From: Stratiolaelaps scimitus
Taxonomy: Eukaryota > Arthropoda > Arachnida > Mesostigmata > Laelapidae
DNA: 64,000 nt
Assembly: GCA_019614645.1 (NCBI GenBank)
Contig: JABWDB010000001.1
Location: forward strand, 29,133,501 to 29,197,500
Direction of reading: 5' to 3'
Shown here: one piece after another, positions 1 to 13,663 of the stretch
Numbering within the stretch: the first letter of the stretch is position 1
Layout of the letters: every line of letters begins with the position of its first letter
Translations under genes and position numbers: made by a program
Notes under the pieces: generated by a model
Databases searched by the model: none
Seen by the model: the letters and a program-made list of their open reading frames with translations, nothing else
What the model was told of the DNA's origin: nothing

Positions 1-714
1 TATATTGTATTTTAGCAATGCCCAATCAATAGATAGATAAAGCATTCTCTGTTACGTACATAGATATATTGCAATTGATATATAGCTAATGTACATAAAC
101 CTGTACATTTTAAGAAGCACACATTGCGGCAGTACTCGGGATCCGGAGTGACACTCGCCTCACCGAGTCCCTTAAGACACTATGTATCTACCCGCTGCTC
201 GCATGATTTTTACGGTGCTTGCTTCGCCTGTCCACGACGATAACGTGTTATATACATAGGTACGTATTAGCAAGTCAACATACCTAGCGGATGCGGAAGA
301 ATGCCGAACGTCTCAATAGGCACAAAATGCTTGCGAACGAACGCTAAAGTATACACACATATACATGCCTCTGCGGCTTCTTTTCTCTCTATCTCTCTCT
401 TTCTCTATGCCTGTTATTCGCGTGTTCTTCTTCGTCTGAGTGTTTCGGGATCAGTGGGGCCGTGGGGTAGCCCAGGATGTCTTTCTCTGCTGGCTGCCGC
501 ACCCCTCAATGGTGGCACTCCCCAATGATATTTGTGTTGACCCAAGGTAAATCGAGCGTGAGCGCTGTGTTACCACAGCGGTGTATGCTACGTCTCCTTC
601 CCGGCTTCCCTGCTGCTTCAAATCGACATCGTACAACCACTTGCGCCGCCGTCACCACTTCAGGCTGTGCTCGAGTTTCTCAAGGGATGTTATACCCCAC
701 CGAAGGCCCGAACG

Positions 715-735
715 CCCCCCCCCCCCCCCCCCCCC
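715..735. repeat. Poly(C) homopolymer run
   Basis: Twenty-one consecutive C bases follow AACG and precede TTAAACCC. Such runs are prone to length errors in assembly, so the exact length is uncertain. Confidence 0.9.
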
Positions 736-1217
736 TTAAACCCGGTGCGTGTCCGCATCCTACTACTTTGCTCACAGCAGCAAAAGCAGAATCACTGCCA
801 TCACCACCAGCAACGAGCGACTACTGCGACAACTAAACCAGGATGTCGAACGGGACATCGATTCACACTTTGACAGGAAGGAACATGGTCGGGGTCAGAG
901 GGGAATATCGAGAATTCCTTACGCACAACGACATAGAAAGGAGGAATTCTGCTTCTGCTGCCGGATAAACTCGGCCGGCTCGAGTGGGTCATTAAGCGAA
1001 TGTCAGACTCGTTAAACTGACTTCATTATTGTTCGCCTGTTAAAAAGGAACTGCCCAGCAACCAGTATATTGGACGCTGAACCCGCCCGACGACGGTAAG
1101 ATGCTTTGCTTAGATGTTGTATTCACTTGCCAGCGGTATGGGATATATAGGAGGAATAGAACGCTGTGTATAATTCCTATCAAATATGGACAGCAGAAGT
1201 TTGTTGTCGCAGAACGA

Positions 1218-1222
<5 letters not shown>

Positions 1223-1253
<31 letters not shown>
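1223..1253. repeat. (GA)n microsatellite
   Basis: An uninterrupted GA dinucleotide array of about 15 units lies in noncoding sequence. Similar arrays recur at about 47650-47667, 47890-47930, 48520-48545 and 49050-49075. Confidence 0.9.
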
Positions 1254-1254
<1 letters not shown>

Positions 1255-3515
1255 ACAAATACGCATATAAAAACACGCGTTCAATTGAGTTCACTCGGTA
1301 TTTAGCAGGAGACATCATGTTTCCTTTAATGTGAATAAACAAGCAAGTGCAACGAATCCCTCTTCTGCCTAGATAACATTCATCTTATTTAAATTAGTAT
1401 ATGATTAAGTTAATCGAAATCGAAGTTCACGTTGCGAAAAATCAGCAAATACAACTAGTTGGCGTCGCCTCGCCTCTCCATGTGTGATTCTGTGTATCGT
1501 GTCGCAAGTCTCAAATTATCCGCCAACAAATCCCCTGTCAAGTAAAGTCAATTTTCCAAGCTGATTCGCCGCCAACATCTTCCGTCCACGTCTCTGTCAG
1601 CTCACTTCAAACAATACCAGCGATATCGACCGCCGCTGTTTGTAGCGCGTTTGTATGGCGCGTGTATCGACTGACATTGCGGGCACGGGACACGCCCAAA
1701 CTCGCCAAGGACGTATTCCTATCAGTTGGGTAATTTTTCTCAACTCGTTCCTGCCTGTCCGATTCGTCCTACTCCAGAAGTCGCTTGTTGGTAGGCTTTT
1801 TCTAGCTGTTTGTGTCAATATTTACGATGGAAATACATCATAACATGCAGTTGTCCAGCAGCGAACTCGCTCGCTCCAATTACTTTCCTCTCGGGAAAAC
1901 CACCCAAGTCCAGTATAATAGGCTAATGCATGTGCACTCGTGCGCACCGGACGCAGCAATCACTCGCCGAGCGTCGCTGACTGGTCCGCCGTATGACCCC
2001 CCCTTCTCTGCTATCAATCAGCCGAGCCAGCCACCATCTTGCGACATTTTTCAGGCTTATTAGCTGCGATTATAGTACATTTTTTTTTACTACATACATA
2101 GGCACATTCGTCAAAAAGTGTAATACGAATTTCCCGACTATGCAGCAAATTGCCGTGTCTCCAAGAAATTATTATGTTTGAAGGTCAAGATACTTGTTGG
2201 TAGGTTCGCCCGTTGTGTCACTGCCGTAGAAACGAAGATACTCATAACTACGATTTCCCATTGGACATATCCCGAGTGGCTGGTTTCACTAATCGAAGAG
2301 CAGTGGCAATATCGACTAACCAAAATAGATCGGTTAATGGGATGCAACTTTGTCCTGAGCGCACACAAAAGCATTTGATTGACCACAACGTCTGCATAAC
2401 GACAACGTTCAACTTTAGCATCGTTAGGCGATCGATGCGTTGCAATATCGCGTCACAACCACGCACGGCCACTCCGGAAAGATTCCATCTTTGCAATTAA
2501 AATTTCATAAATTTAATTAATATCTTGTCAAGATGAGAACACTGAACATAATTATTAGTAAGCAGCAGTTTATTCAACAGTCAACGGCCTTAGCATCAGT
2601 GCCTATCGCTGATACATCACAGTCATTGTTTCATGATAATAAAAATGTAGGCTTTTATTAGCCATAGATTATCACAAATCAATTTTTTTTGTTTGGCTCA
2701 GCCTTCGGCGCCCGCCGACAGACTGCCTGCTCTTTCTATTCTGACTTCTGCGGAGGACTCTTCCACTACATCTACAGTGATGGTATTAATCTACCAAAAT
2801 ATACGCCATAAAATGACGCGAATCGTAGTATGCCACATATGAATGTCAAAACACTTTTAGACGGCCATAGCTGTTTTAGGCGTGTGAGGTAGCTCGGTGG
2901 GCCTTGTGTGAGTTAATGGGTTGGGTCCTATATTTGAGAAACAATTAATTCAACTGTTGTTCAACCTTGTGAATCAAAGAGTAATGTGGCTTTTGTCTTG
3001 GAAGTATGAACAGCCTCCAGCTGCAGGAACAAATCAGACTGTATGCCTCAATGACTTTCATTTAATAGCATATACGATGAGGCAAACTTCGTAAGACATT
3101 TCATGTTAATCATGAAATTAAATTAAAAAAAATTAAATAGAGAATGATATTAAATCGGATGCTAGAGATTTTCACAAAGCACGATGAACTTCATGCGCTA
3201 ACGCGATTGTACTACATAGCCATTGTGAAGCATTCATTTCGTACTGATTGGATGTTTCCTAAATCTTTCCAAATCGTACAAAATAGATATATTCAAGTTG
3301 AGTTTGATTCAGCAGCACTCTTAGCAAAGTCTTCATAGATTTGTTCTGTTTTATCGTTTACGTTAGATCGACGGTGATTTCGACTAAATGACACCAGACA
3401 TAGAGAGCACCTTTTGCCCGATCTCAGTTTCAATCCTGTAATCGGACAGGGCAATAAACACGAGCCAATTGAACCTTCAACGTATTTACATATTCAGTTC
3501 TATTTCTCATCTACG

Positions 3516-3571
3516 CAGTCACATGATACCAGAAGGTTTTCGGGCTGACTCTCAGCTAACAGTCACATGAT
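3516..3571 (-). mobile_element. Tiny hairpin retroposon copy with 12-bp target-site duplication
   Basis: A 32-bp insert (3528-3559) is flanked by perfect 12-bp direct repeats, CAGTCACATGAT, at 3516-3527 and 3560-3571. The insert carries the hairpin GCTGA-CTC-TCAGC (3544-3556) preceded by TTTTCGG. This is the same arrangement, in reverse orientation, as the copies at 27090-27166, 22465-22531 and 47495-47606. Flanking duplications of this length are the usual mark of target-primed reverse transcription. The orientation is inferred from the T-rich side, taken as the complement of an A-rich tail. Confidence 0.6.
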
Positions 3572-6500
3572 TCTATGGGGCTAAATGTGACCAGACGTCG
3601 CGCCTAAACCAAGCTCGCTCGAGAGTCGGCAAATGTGGAACTCCTTCCCTTCGGCGGCCCATATGCGCTGTACCTGCACGATACGCGGTCTGTGTGAACG
3701 CTCAGGGCACATCTGGGTTTCATTTAAGCTTTGTTTGAGCGCAGCGCCCGAAAGTAAAGGTCATTTTCATAGGACGTGTGACGGGTTACAATGGGTGGTT
3801 TCGCAATCAAGCTTATTAGATGCACCTCGGAAATCGGCCACAAAAATATTTCGATAAGGAACGAAAGTGGAGTACAATACACATTTGGCTTGATAAGCTC
3901 ATTGCGTGCATCGCGTACGGTACAACTTTTATACAGCAGATATAACAGACCATCACAATCATAATCGAATTAGCATAATCAGCGAGCATGACACAGCCGT
4001 GCCTCGATCTCCCTCCTCCTCCTCATACTACACAATCTCGCTTGTATATGGATTTGCCAAGGCTAGCGAGCAGCAAATGCTACATTTTGAATGGGTGATA
4101 GATGGCTTCGTGGCAGGTGCAGCCTGCTCGCGATAAGCGGCATGTTTACACGAGCTGGTTCGTGGTACGACAATAGAAGAAGGGAAATTCTACGTCGGGA
4201 ACCAGAGGAGCACATCAGCCCCTCTTCAAGGGACAAGAGACCAAGCGTGTATTGTCCTGTTTTGTACGACCACAAACGATGATACTATCATTTTTACTTT
4301 GAGGGAAACGTCATAATTATTGAGTAATAACAATACTCGACAACACTGTGACATGAACTTAGTGTGACACACAGCTCCGACTAGCCAAGCGCTTCGATTA
4401 TTCGACGCTGTTGTGAATTTCTTTTTGCACCGACAAACTCTCTGAATAGCACCACAGATACTGTGGATATGATAATCAACGCTATAGCGATCTGTGCTGG
4501 AGGGATCGAGCAGCTGAAATATACAACTCGAAAATTCGATGTACGGATGGAATTATTAAATATCCAGTATATTTGCCTCGTCGTATTTTACTTTCGTCAC
4601 ATGTTCACCTTATCCCTCGACCCTAAAGCTAAACCCCTTCGACAAAATGCCTTCGAAATTACAAAATGCCTTCGGTCCCTGCCCGTTCAAGGAAATACAA
4701 TATATATATTTTTTGGCAGGTTTAGTTTCCTAGCTCGACGATGTCGGCGTCTATTGCTCACACTTCACTGTACAATAGTGAATCCCATGGAGGTTGTGTT
4801 TTCCACGCGAGCCTGCTGCAGTCCGCAGGCGGAGTACTCTCGCGCGTTCGCTCACGCGGCCGCTAGCAGAGAAAGCCAGCTCTGCAGCGCTAAGCAGCAG
4901 ACCGGAGAAAATTGATGCTAGGTCATTGCCATCGGAAATGGTACGAACTGTAATGCACCCGATCCTCCCGCCGTAATGGAAAGCTTACCCGTTTCATCGC
5001 CTTGGACAACGTCTGCGAGGCATCCGCGTAAGCAGATCTTCCTCCATCCGTCCGCGTAAGCAGACCCCTCTGCAAGGCTTGTTATTCGAGTTAGGGTTTT
5101 TTGCCTAACGAATTGTTCAAAAAAAAACGAAAGCGTACAGAGAGATTTCAATATGTGAGCTTCTTAGAAAAGGCCAATCAATTTAGGCTAAACATCTAGA
5201 CCCAAGCGAAACACAAGCAAGCAAGTATACGAACAACGAGAAGCAAACAACGCTCCTTGACGTATGATGGCAACACGCATTTTCACGCTGTTGGATGATC
5301 CTGAAACATCAGGCAGGGTATCTCATCGTTTCTACGCATACGCCATCGACGTGATCGGCGTTATTGACTGGTCGTTTGCGCGATACACGATATTTTGATC
5401 GGACTATCAGAAAGTGATGACGTACTAGGCAGGAACGTTGCAAAAATTCGCTACAAAATCTTGACCAGTCCTCTCCCTCTGTCTCTCTGTTTCTATCTGA
5501 TCTCGAAGCTTTATCTCGAAGTCCCAAGTCGCGCTCAATGCCTCTCTGCTCTTTCTAATTAGGACTTGCGTGCAGGGATACCATCTGCTTGTTCATCTCC
5601 AAAAGCGGTAACATGCCGAATCAAGCGTTGCCCAATTACCAGGCTCGCTTGCTGTGCTACTCCAGAGAGCACTTTATTTGATGATTTCAATTGAGTGGCT
5701 CTAAACGCCATTTAGTTTTCTATTTTTAATTTTGGCTTTAACACCGAAGTCTTTCCAACACATGGCCGTGGACACGCAAACCGCCACAGGTAGTTGGTAA
5801 ACCTCTTCGAATGGAGGAATGAAGCCTAGCTGAACGTTTGCCTGCTCAAATCAAGTTCGGATCATTTCGCCGTAGGCACACCGTTCACATAATGATAGCT
5901 TAGCTTGCAACGGACGCCTCAAAGACGCTTCGTTATTCAGGCTTCATTGTCCTCAAATCCAAGATATATACAAGCATTCAATAATCAGTATACAAATTAT
6001 ATGACCCCCCATAATCACTAGAAATAATTCCTAATTACTGTATGCTTGAATAAATAATTTACATAGTAGATCTAATTATATGACATGTATACAAATTCGC
6101 GTGAGCACAAGAACCTCAATTGTTACCACCATGTTTGCGTGCTTATATCAGTTTTAGTGTTGCACAGATGGCCTCATCTGATCTTTGATCTCTCTATTAT
6201 CATATTTTCTGCCTTGTCTCAACGACAGGGTGGGACCGATTAAATGATCTAGAATAGAATCACGCAGGTTATGCATTTGTGAGGACTGTGAAAATATCCA
6301 ATCTCAGATGACGCTTTCTAGTCTTTTCTTAAAATTCGCTTTTTTTTCCAACACTCAATCGTTCTATTGACTAAATAATAAATTTTTGTACATTTTAGTA
6401 GATGTCTACACGACCGTCAATGGTTAAGTTACCAATAGCTATTTTGGTACCTAAGGCTTATATGCCCGTATATTGAGCATTCATCATCACTGGCTGCTGA

Positions 6501-9500
6501 GGAATACGCTGCGCTCGGAGATTGACCGAATTACGCAACCCTGACTATGTTCAATATGTACTCGGCCTTGGGAGGCTGGATCTAGTGATTTAATACAATT
6601 CAATTCACTTTATTATAAAGGTCAATTTACAACATGTCAGCTTGCTATTCGGAGAATTCAAAACAAGCCATGTGTTACAAAGAAATGATCCTTCGTGCAG
6701 AGCATGGGTAAACAGGTCTCCAGGGAGACAGGTCGTTAATAATACACTGCTCGGTGAATTTCGGCTGACAAAACTTCGTGCAAGTAGCAATTGAGTTCAA
6801 TGAGAGGTCAACATAAACATATTGCATAATACCAATATAGCTTATTGTAGCGTTGTTCAACTATGATTTGGAACCTCCTAGGGTCAAACACTAGGATAAT
6901 TATACATTTATTATTGCCTATCATTGAGCGATATGTGATATTTTACAGGGAATAATAAAGGGGAACACTTTCGAGAAGTAGCGGGCCGATTGCCGAGCGT
7001 CCGATTTTGCCTTGCCGTCTTGTTCGAGATCCTCTTGTTTAACACTTCATACGGAAACGTTCCTCGAGGGCAACGTATACTTCGTGGGACCCCGCGGGAC
7101 GCTTGAACGTGGGGACCATGAGAGTTGTGCTCGCCAACCCATGGTGTCCCTCTGTCCTCATTTAGAATCTCCCTGGGGCGAGTGATTGATGGGGCGCCAA
7201 CTTTTGAATGTCAGCGAAACCAAAGCGGCTAATGGATTTTGCTGCGCCTCAGAACATTATTTCTGCTCCGAAGTGATCACACTCGATGACAACGAGAGCA
7301 GAGAATGAAATAGAGTGAGGTTCCGCTTGCGCGACGATACATCGCTGTGAGACTCGCGCTGAGTTAATATTTGAATATTTGATACGAAACAATAAAGGAT
7401 ATATGCAATGTGCCTCCGAATCTAGTGGCTGTCTGTGTGTTGTAATGATTTGTTATACTTGTCTCGCTGCCACGAGACGTTATCTGGGCGCGAGACAATT
7501 CTATATAAAATATGAGAAATTGAAGATTCGTCCACGACACACGTGGATTTGTTGAAAATGAAATGATCAGACGATATCTGACGCTTTTCATCGAAGTCAC
7601 TCAATGACGCATTCGAATCGCATTTCGGATGCTGAGTCCTGTCGAGACTTTAAGGGTTTAACCGTTGTCCTGTGTCGATTCGTGATGCTAGCGTTTGCAG
7701 TAGGAGCGGTAAGTCTCATTGTATTACGTGTTAGCTTACATTGTACATTGCATACACAAAACTCTGATACGTACTGCCATATAACATGAAAGACGATAGA
7801 AATATATTCAATCTCGGTGTAACACATTACAGCTGTAATGCCTGCAGCCGGTCAGAACGGCAGTCCACGGCTCTGCCTTGTTCACAGCCACGCATACTAT
7901 ATATCAGAAGTTTGGCCGGAAATGACGCAGAAACAAAAGTTAGTTCGAGCCGAACGCAAGTTCCCTCTTACAAAGACACATCCCAGGCCCGATTGTTTTA
8001 ACGAAAGACGTTGTCGAGGAGTGCCGGAATGGATGCGTTCCACGTACAGCATGCATATATATATATATGAACAAGGACTCGGTAGCCCGCGTAGATAGCA
8101 GCCGAATCTATAAATTCAGTGCACGACCGCATATATACGAGAATGAAATGACGATCAGGTATATTACACTAATTCCCCAGCGTGCTAGTAATAATCGCTT
8201 TGGCAGTGTAACTCCTATCGGCTTAAGGAGAACACTATACAACACCCATATGGCGCTCTTTCCCTATGCATGAAGATTATTGCTCATTGCTTCCAGCCAA
8301 GAAGACAAAACAAAGTGCGAGTAAGAGATATGATTTGTCGACATCTTGACATAGATTTTCCTCTCGAAAACGCAGGTCTCAATCGTTGTCGCTGTGGAGA
8401 TTAGCCTCTTTGCTTGCTCGATAAAAACGCTCTACTAACAGCCGCATTGCTACAATCTGACGCTAGCTTCAGAGGCAGTGAAACCGGCCTAGCGTTGTAA
8501 AATTGGCTGAATGCAATGAAACTCCAATGGGATGAATGAAAGGACCGGATAAAGATTAATTAGGACAAGATTTCGAAGACCTTCGTTTGGAAGATCTGCA
8601 TTTTCGCTTGCCGCCGTAAAGGCAAAACGGCGCGGATGTGAGAACATGCAAATACACCTACAGGTTTGTATTCGTCAAGTCTATCACTGAGTTTCCGTAA
8701 CCGACTACCACCGTTGTTGCAAGAGTGTCGTTCTTCGAACGTGGCCAGGTTTAGCTATGATGGGTGGCGTGCCTGAGCCGACCGCATGATCCAATAGTGT
8801 TTTGAACCGGTTTTTCTTCTTTTTTTCTTGTGAATATAACCTTCCTCCTAAACACAATGGCTACTGCACTAATCAATTCACGTTAACAAACATTGTAATT
8901 ACCGTTGACGCAAGCAAGACTGCCACTACATGTACGGTGTATGACCTCCATCCCTGTTCAACGAGCAGAGGAGGACGTTGGACGGTATAGGATAGCCACC
9001 CCATCAGCCTCTACTCAGTCATTATTTGCTGATCTTTCAAATGGACACTCGAGTAGCATCCGTTAAGCGAGAACCCCAAGTTGGGAACTCCTTGGAATCG
9101 ACACAACATCCCAGACAACCTATGTGTCTGGGAAAGTGTGTTATATATGTAGTTATACAATCAAATATTGGTCACCACCCATGCGACAGCAACGATCTCG
9201 ATTATGATCTTGTCTAGATAATGATGCATATTTGTCCTTGTCATGATGTAACTTCAAAATATATAATACCGCATATCTATATTCATCTATAATACATAAC
9301 ATATGTATATATGTATATATTATTTTCTTTGACACCTCAAGAATTAGAATTTCTGAGTTGCCACCCAGGGCTTCAATGACATTGGGACTTATCTAGCAAA
9401 ACGTTGCGAAGGCTCGCCTGAATAAAATTGGAGCATAAAATTAACACCTATATTACGCCAAGCCAGGAGCGTAGATTAATTTGAAACGGGATCGTTTCTC

Positions 9501-9580
9501 TTCTAACTGCACTAGTAGAATAATCGTCGTATTAATAATGATGATTCTACAAAGGCTAATAGCTTTGGCATCAAAAATCG
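3572..9580. other. Intergenic stretch without a supported gene
   Basis: I see no recognisable gene. The near-duplicate ACAAAATGCCTTCG phrases at about 4642 and 4662, and the TCCGCGTAAGCAGA phrases at about 5027 and 5052, are local tandem duplications. A short open frame at 7604-7705 ends in a hydrophobic segment just before a GTAAGT at 7709. That could be a signal-peptide exon, but no partner exon is visible. Confidence 0.5.
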
Positions 9581-9690
9581 GATGGATGGCCTCTCTGCAC
9601 CCACGGGAGGGCTAGGTACAAAAACGGTCGTATGGGGACATCCAGTCTCTGCCTCCGGGTGGCGGGTTCAAATCCCGCATTGGAAGACTT
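9581..9690 (+). repeat. tRNA-like (probably SINE or tRNA-pseudogene) sequence
   Basis: A T-arm-like segment, GCGGGTTCAAATCCCGC, at about 9662-9678 contains a good pol III box B (GGTTCAAATCC) and a perfect stem. Upstream, GGATGGCC at 9581 resembles the start of a Leu/Ser-type tRNA, and GACATCCAGTCTCTGCC resembles its anticodon and variable-arm region. The spacing does not fold into a full functional tRNA by eye, so I call it tRNA-derived. It could be a SINE head or a degenerate tRNA gene. Confidence 0.45.
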
Positions 9691-12600
9691 GGTCCTTGAC
9701 TCAGCCTTCTGACAACATTGATCTTCAGACGGTTCGTGTATACATATGCAGAATTGTCGCCCACTTTTACAATTGACTATTTTCCCTATATCCATCCATT
9801 CAGATATCTGATTATTCTTCGTTTTCATTCACGATTTATCATTTTCTTTTCTCCGATACTTAACACTGATTGAGTATTTTAAATTCGATTGGCCCATCTA
9901 TTCTGACTGATGTATTCACTGTTCATTCTTCATGCTATACTATCCATTAGGATACTTGATCTCAACTGATCGAGTTAGAGAGGTGGAAGGTCGGTTGACA
10001 CAAGAGGACCTCGCACCATAGAACACTGGAAACACTGTCCAAATGGAGAGATTTTGGAAAGTTATACCAATTTCTGTTAGTGTCTTTGGAGTGTCTTCAT
10101 GAAACAATAAAAAATACCTATTAGGTTCACCAATTTAAAACAGATTTTCTGTGGTGATTGCGAAACGCCTACTGCGCACGAGGAATCTCATGGGAGATTT
10201 GGCGGTTATTGTTCTCTGTCTCTGATGAGATCTTCCCGAGCAAGTTTTCGAAATGCCGCTGTATTTTTTCCGAAACGGTTTATATTGCCGACTCCTTCAT
10301 GATCGGCATATCGGCTAAATTGCTGTCGTGCAAATTTCTCATATCGTGTTCTCCTCGGGAGGGTGGCCGAACATAAACATGGCTGCTACAATTACCACTT
10401 TCAAGGCTTCACGCGCGGCACAGCCCTTGTTAACAGATAATTTCGCCATAGTCTCGATTGCGTCAGTCATATCCTCCACTCAACATGCGTTCGAACAACG
10501 TGTTTTTTTCTAAATCTGTTAAAAGCACTCTCAGGATGATTTTAACGTTACGCTATGCTTATGATACCCCATCGCTGAGGATCGCTGTTTGCATCGAACA
10601 CCACAAGCGTTAGTAAGCGATTTGTTCACCAGAAAAGTGAGAATATGCCGTGTGCTCCATGTGCACACGTATTTGCGCCCACAAGGTTTCGATCAGCGTT
10701 CACAGATATAGACCTGTCGCGGCGTAGCATTTCGAATATAGTTAAACAAGTGTATGCTGTTACTCGTATCGAGCTAACGCTATTACGTAACCCGATAGCT
10801 TCCCATGGAAACTGCACTTCTTGCACTCTCATAGGATTTTCCGAGATTTCCCTTCAAAGTTCTATGGGTACCGAACGCGCGAAAGATCTCTCGAAAGAGA
10901 GAGAGAGAAAGGTGAGACCGCCACAACAAGGCTTGCCCATCAAGAGAACCACCCATCATCTATGATTTTATAACATAAGACACCAATGATCCACAAAAGA
11001 ACCTCAAGCTAATTTGGTCATAGTGCGCAAGCTGCAAACACTGCACTATCAATTAGCAATTGGTGAAGAGGGGCGAAAAGAAACCATATTCACCGACCGC
11101 TCCCCCGTTTCCTAATTACACTATTCTCATTGTTCAGTTACTTGAACATTGGTATCATGTTCGTAGTGTGCAATATGTGCCAATTCATATCGTCGTATAT
11201 CGCGTCACGTGAATATCGTCCACGTTCCACATTTGTGATGCTTCAAATGTGCGCGTCGCTAACCGCCACACAGACATATCTCCCTATTCTAAGCACAGAA
11301 GACGCATAATCATTGTTCTAGATATAAAGTAATTCGCGAGCTGTAAAGATTCATCTGTCATAAATGCTTAAGTGAATGTGGACCCCGCAGACAGTGGTTG
11401 CCCGTACAATGCTTACTCACACCGTGTTGGTCTATCACATATACTTGATGATCTATACCTGATATTAAATATACATGTATTTGTAATTATACCTTGTATA
11501 ACATCTAGCCTATCGCATGCGTATGTGTAGCTAAATATATTTTACTAAAAGAGCAGATAATTGCTATAAAATTATGAATCCCCGACTTTGGCATTTTATA
11601 GTGCAAGCGTTAATTCCTCTACAGAGGACAATTTAGCAAAAAATAGTGTGTTGTAACATTAATTAACACGTTGATATTTCAGTTATTCATACTTTGCTAC
11701 AACTACTACTAATTTTGTTATACAAATTGTAAATGGAATTTATCGTTAATTACTTATACAATTATATATACCATCTATATGACTTAGATACAGTCCTTCT
11801 GAACAAAAACGAATATTGTTTCGACAGCAAATTCAGCAGCCATTGCCGCGTTGTATAAGCACACATCTTTATTAGCAATCTTGCATTCATACAATCAATT
11901 TTTTAATCGTCAACTTACGTCTTATTACACAACTACAGCGCAACCGTTACGTTTAGTTGGATAGTTTAAACCATAGCCGCATATTAATACCTTCGTTCAT
12001 GTGAATGAAATTACGTTGAGTTGTTAATGGGACTTAGAAAAGGGTGCAGAAGCGGCATCAAACGATCACTCCGAGATTCATCATTTGATTCAACATCACA
12101 CTCAAAATCAATCGCTGCCCATTGTAAACAAGTGGTAATTTCTCGGACAGTAGGTCAACGTAAACGGATCCCGTTCGTATTAACGCCACAATTGTGTCTC
12201 GAATAAGCCGGCGGGGAGGTTGACTACCAGATTCATATGGCAAACGTTTGCAATTCTGAAAAAGGGAGCCCCAATAATGCAAAGAAGAAGTATGTTTGTA
12301 CAGCTAAAATACACGTTGTTTCGAACTCTCCGAGCTAGTTCGTTGCCGTTGACTTAAGCCTGAGTTTTGTATTGTATTGATACCAAGAGAGCTTTGGTGG
12401 TATATGCAGCATGATATGCATGTTACTGACTCGTTTGAAGAATAAAAAAACAACTTGTTAATAAAATTATTTAGGTTGCGGTATTAAGGTAAGATAGTTC
12501 ATTTTGGTATATACGGGACACTCGTTGACAACTCGCGCGAAGCGACTGATTTCTTCTTCAATGGGGGTGTAATTAAAAGGACAGCTAAATTTTACGGCAC

Positions 12601-13013
12601 TCAGCGTATTTCGCCACGTACAATAGAGTCCGTTAACCGTTCACTACATTCTTGTATCGTCTAGTCCAACACCTTTCAAACTTGAACTTGCATATTGCAG
12701 TAGTCTGGCTTATTGCTAGCTAATAATGGCTAAAAGAAGTGTCAAGATCTTAACAGAGTTGCTGCAGACCTTCACCTTAAGTAAGCCTGTAGCAATACAT
12801 TGTCGTAGCAAAATAATAACATTGTGATTTGTCATGTCAAATTGTACTTTTGAATCGCAGAAAATATAGAAATATGGATGCCCAGGTTACAGAATGGCAA
12901 TCAATGCTACATAGCGATGCTGAGATCTGCCATGGAAGTCAGCTGAGAGAATAAAAAATTATGAAGAGAGAAAACTCCAAAAAAATCGTCGGTAAATTAG
13001 TATCCATCACAAC

Positions 13014-13069
<56 letters not shown>

Positions 13070-13629
13070 AGGTTGCTTGTGGTTGAGGCTATGTTATTTT
13101 CGAAGGACCTGGAACGAGATAGGAGAACTGCTCAACAAGGTTGGAGCAGTCGCTAGACCATAATCATGATTTATAGCGTAATTGTCCTTCCAAGCAGTAG
13201 CAGATTAGAAGCATCCACGAAACATGATGCTATTCTATCTTTGCATTAATTAGTGCTCAGCTTTCTACTCCATTAATGTTGGAGTTCCTTAGGCAAACGA
13301 ATAGACTATGGCTCATCATGCCTGCTGAAAAGAGCACATATGCAATAGGCATCGAATCATTGTCCTGAACAGGGGTTCTATCAAAACGCTTGCTTGTGAC
13401 TCGTACGGGCGTATTTCAGAAGAATGTGGAACTCATCTGGAATCGAAGACGAGAAAGAAAAAATGCAATCGAATATTACGTTCCGCAGAAAGCCATGTTA
13501 GGTTGCCTGAACCTTCCTGGAATCTATCGAAATTCAACAATCACGAATACAACTGGCAATGAGAACTTCACAGCATTTTGTATACATATATTTCAACGAC
13601 TGACTATTATGTATCTGTGTACGAGCTGT

Positions 13630-13663
<34 letters not shown>

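Larger units (their letters stand above)
1..3515. other. Intergenic stretch without a supported gene
   Basis: No reading frame here shows recognisable domains, codon pattern or splice structure. Visible contents are an uninterrupted run of about 21 C at 715-735, a (GA)n microsatellite at 1223-1253, and AT-rich unique sequence from about 2500 onward. The short open frames around 480-1015 run through the C run and pyrimidine-rich tracts and look like chance. Confidence 0.6.

Noticed and set aside
7604..7789. Possible signal-peptide exon ending near a GTAAGT at 7709
   Set aside because: No downstream exon, promoter or conserved motif found; a hydrophobic stretch plus GTAAGT occurs easily by chance.
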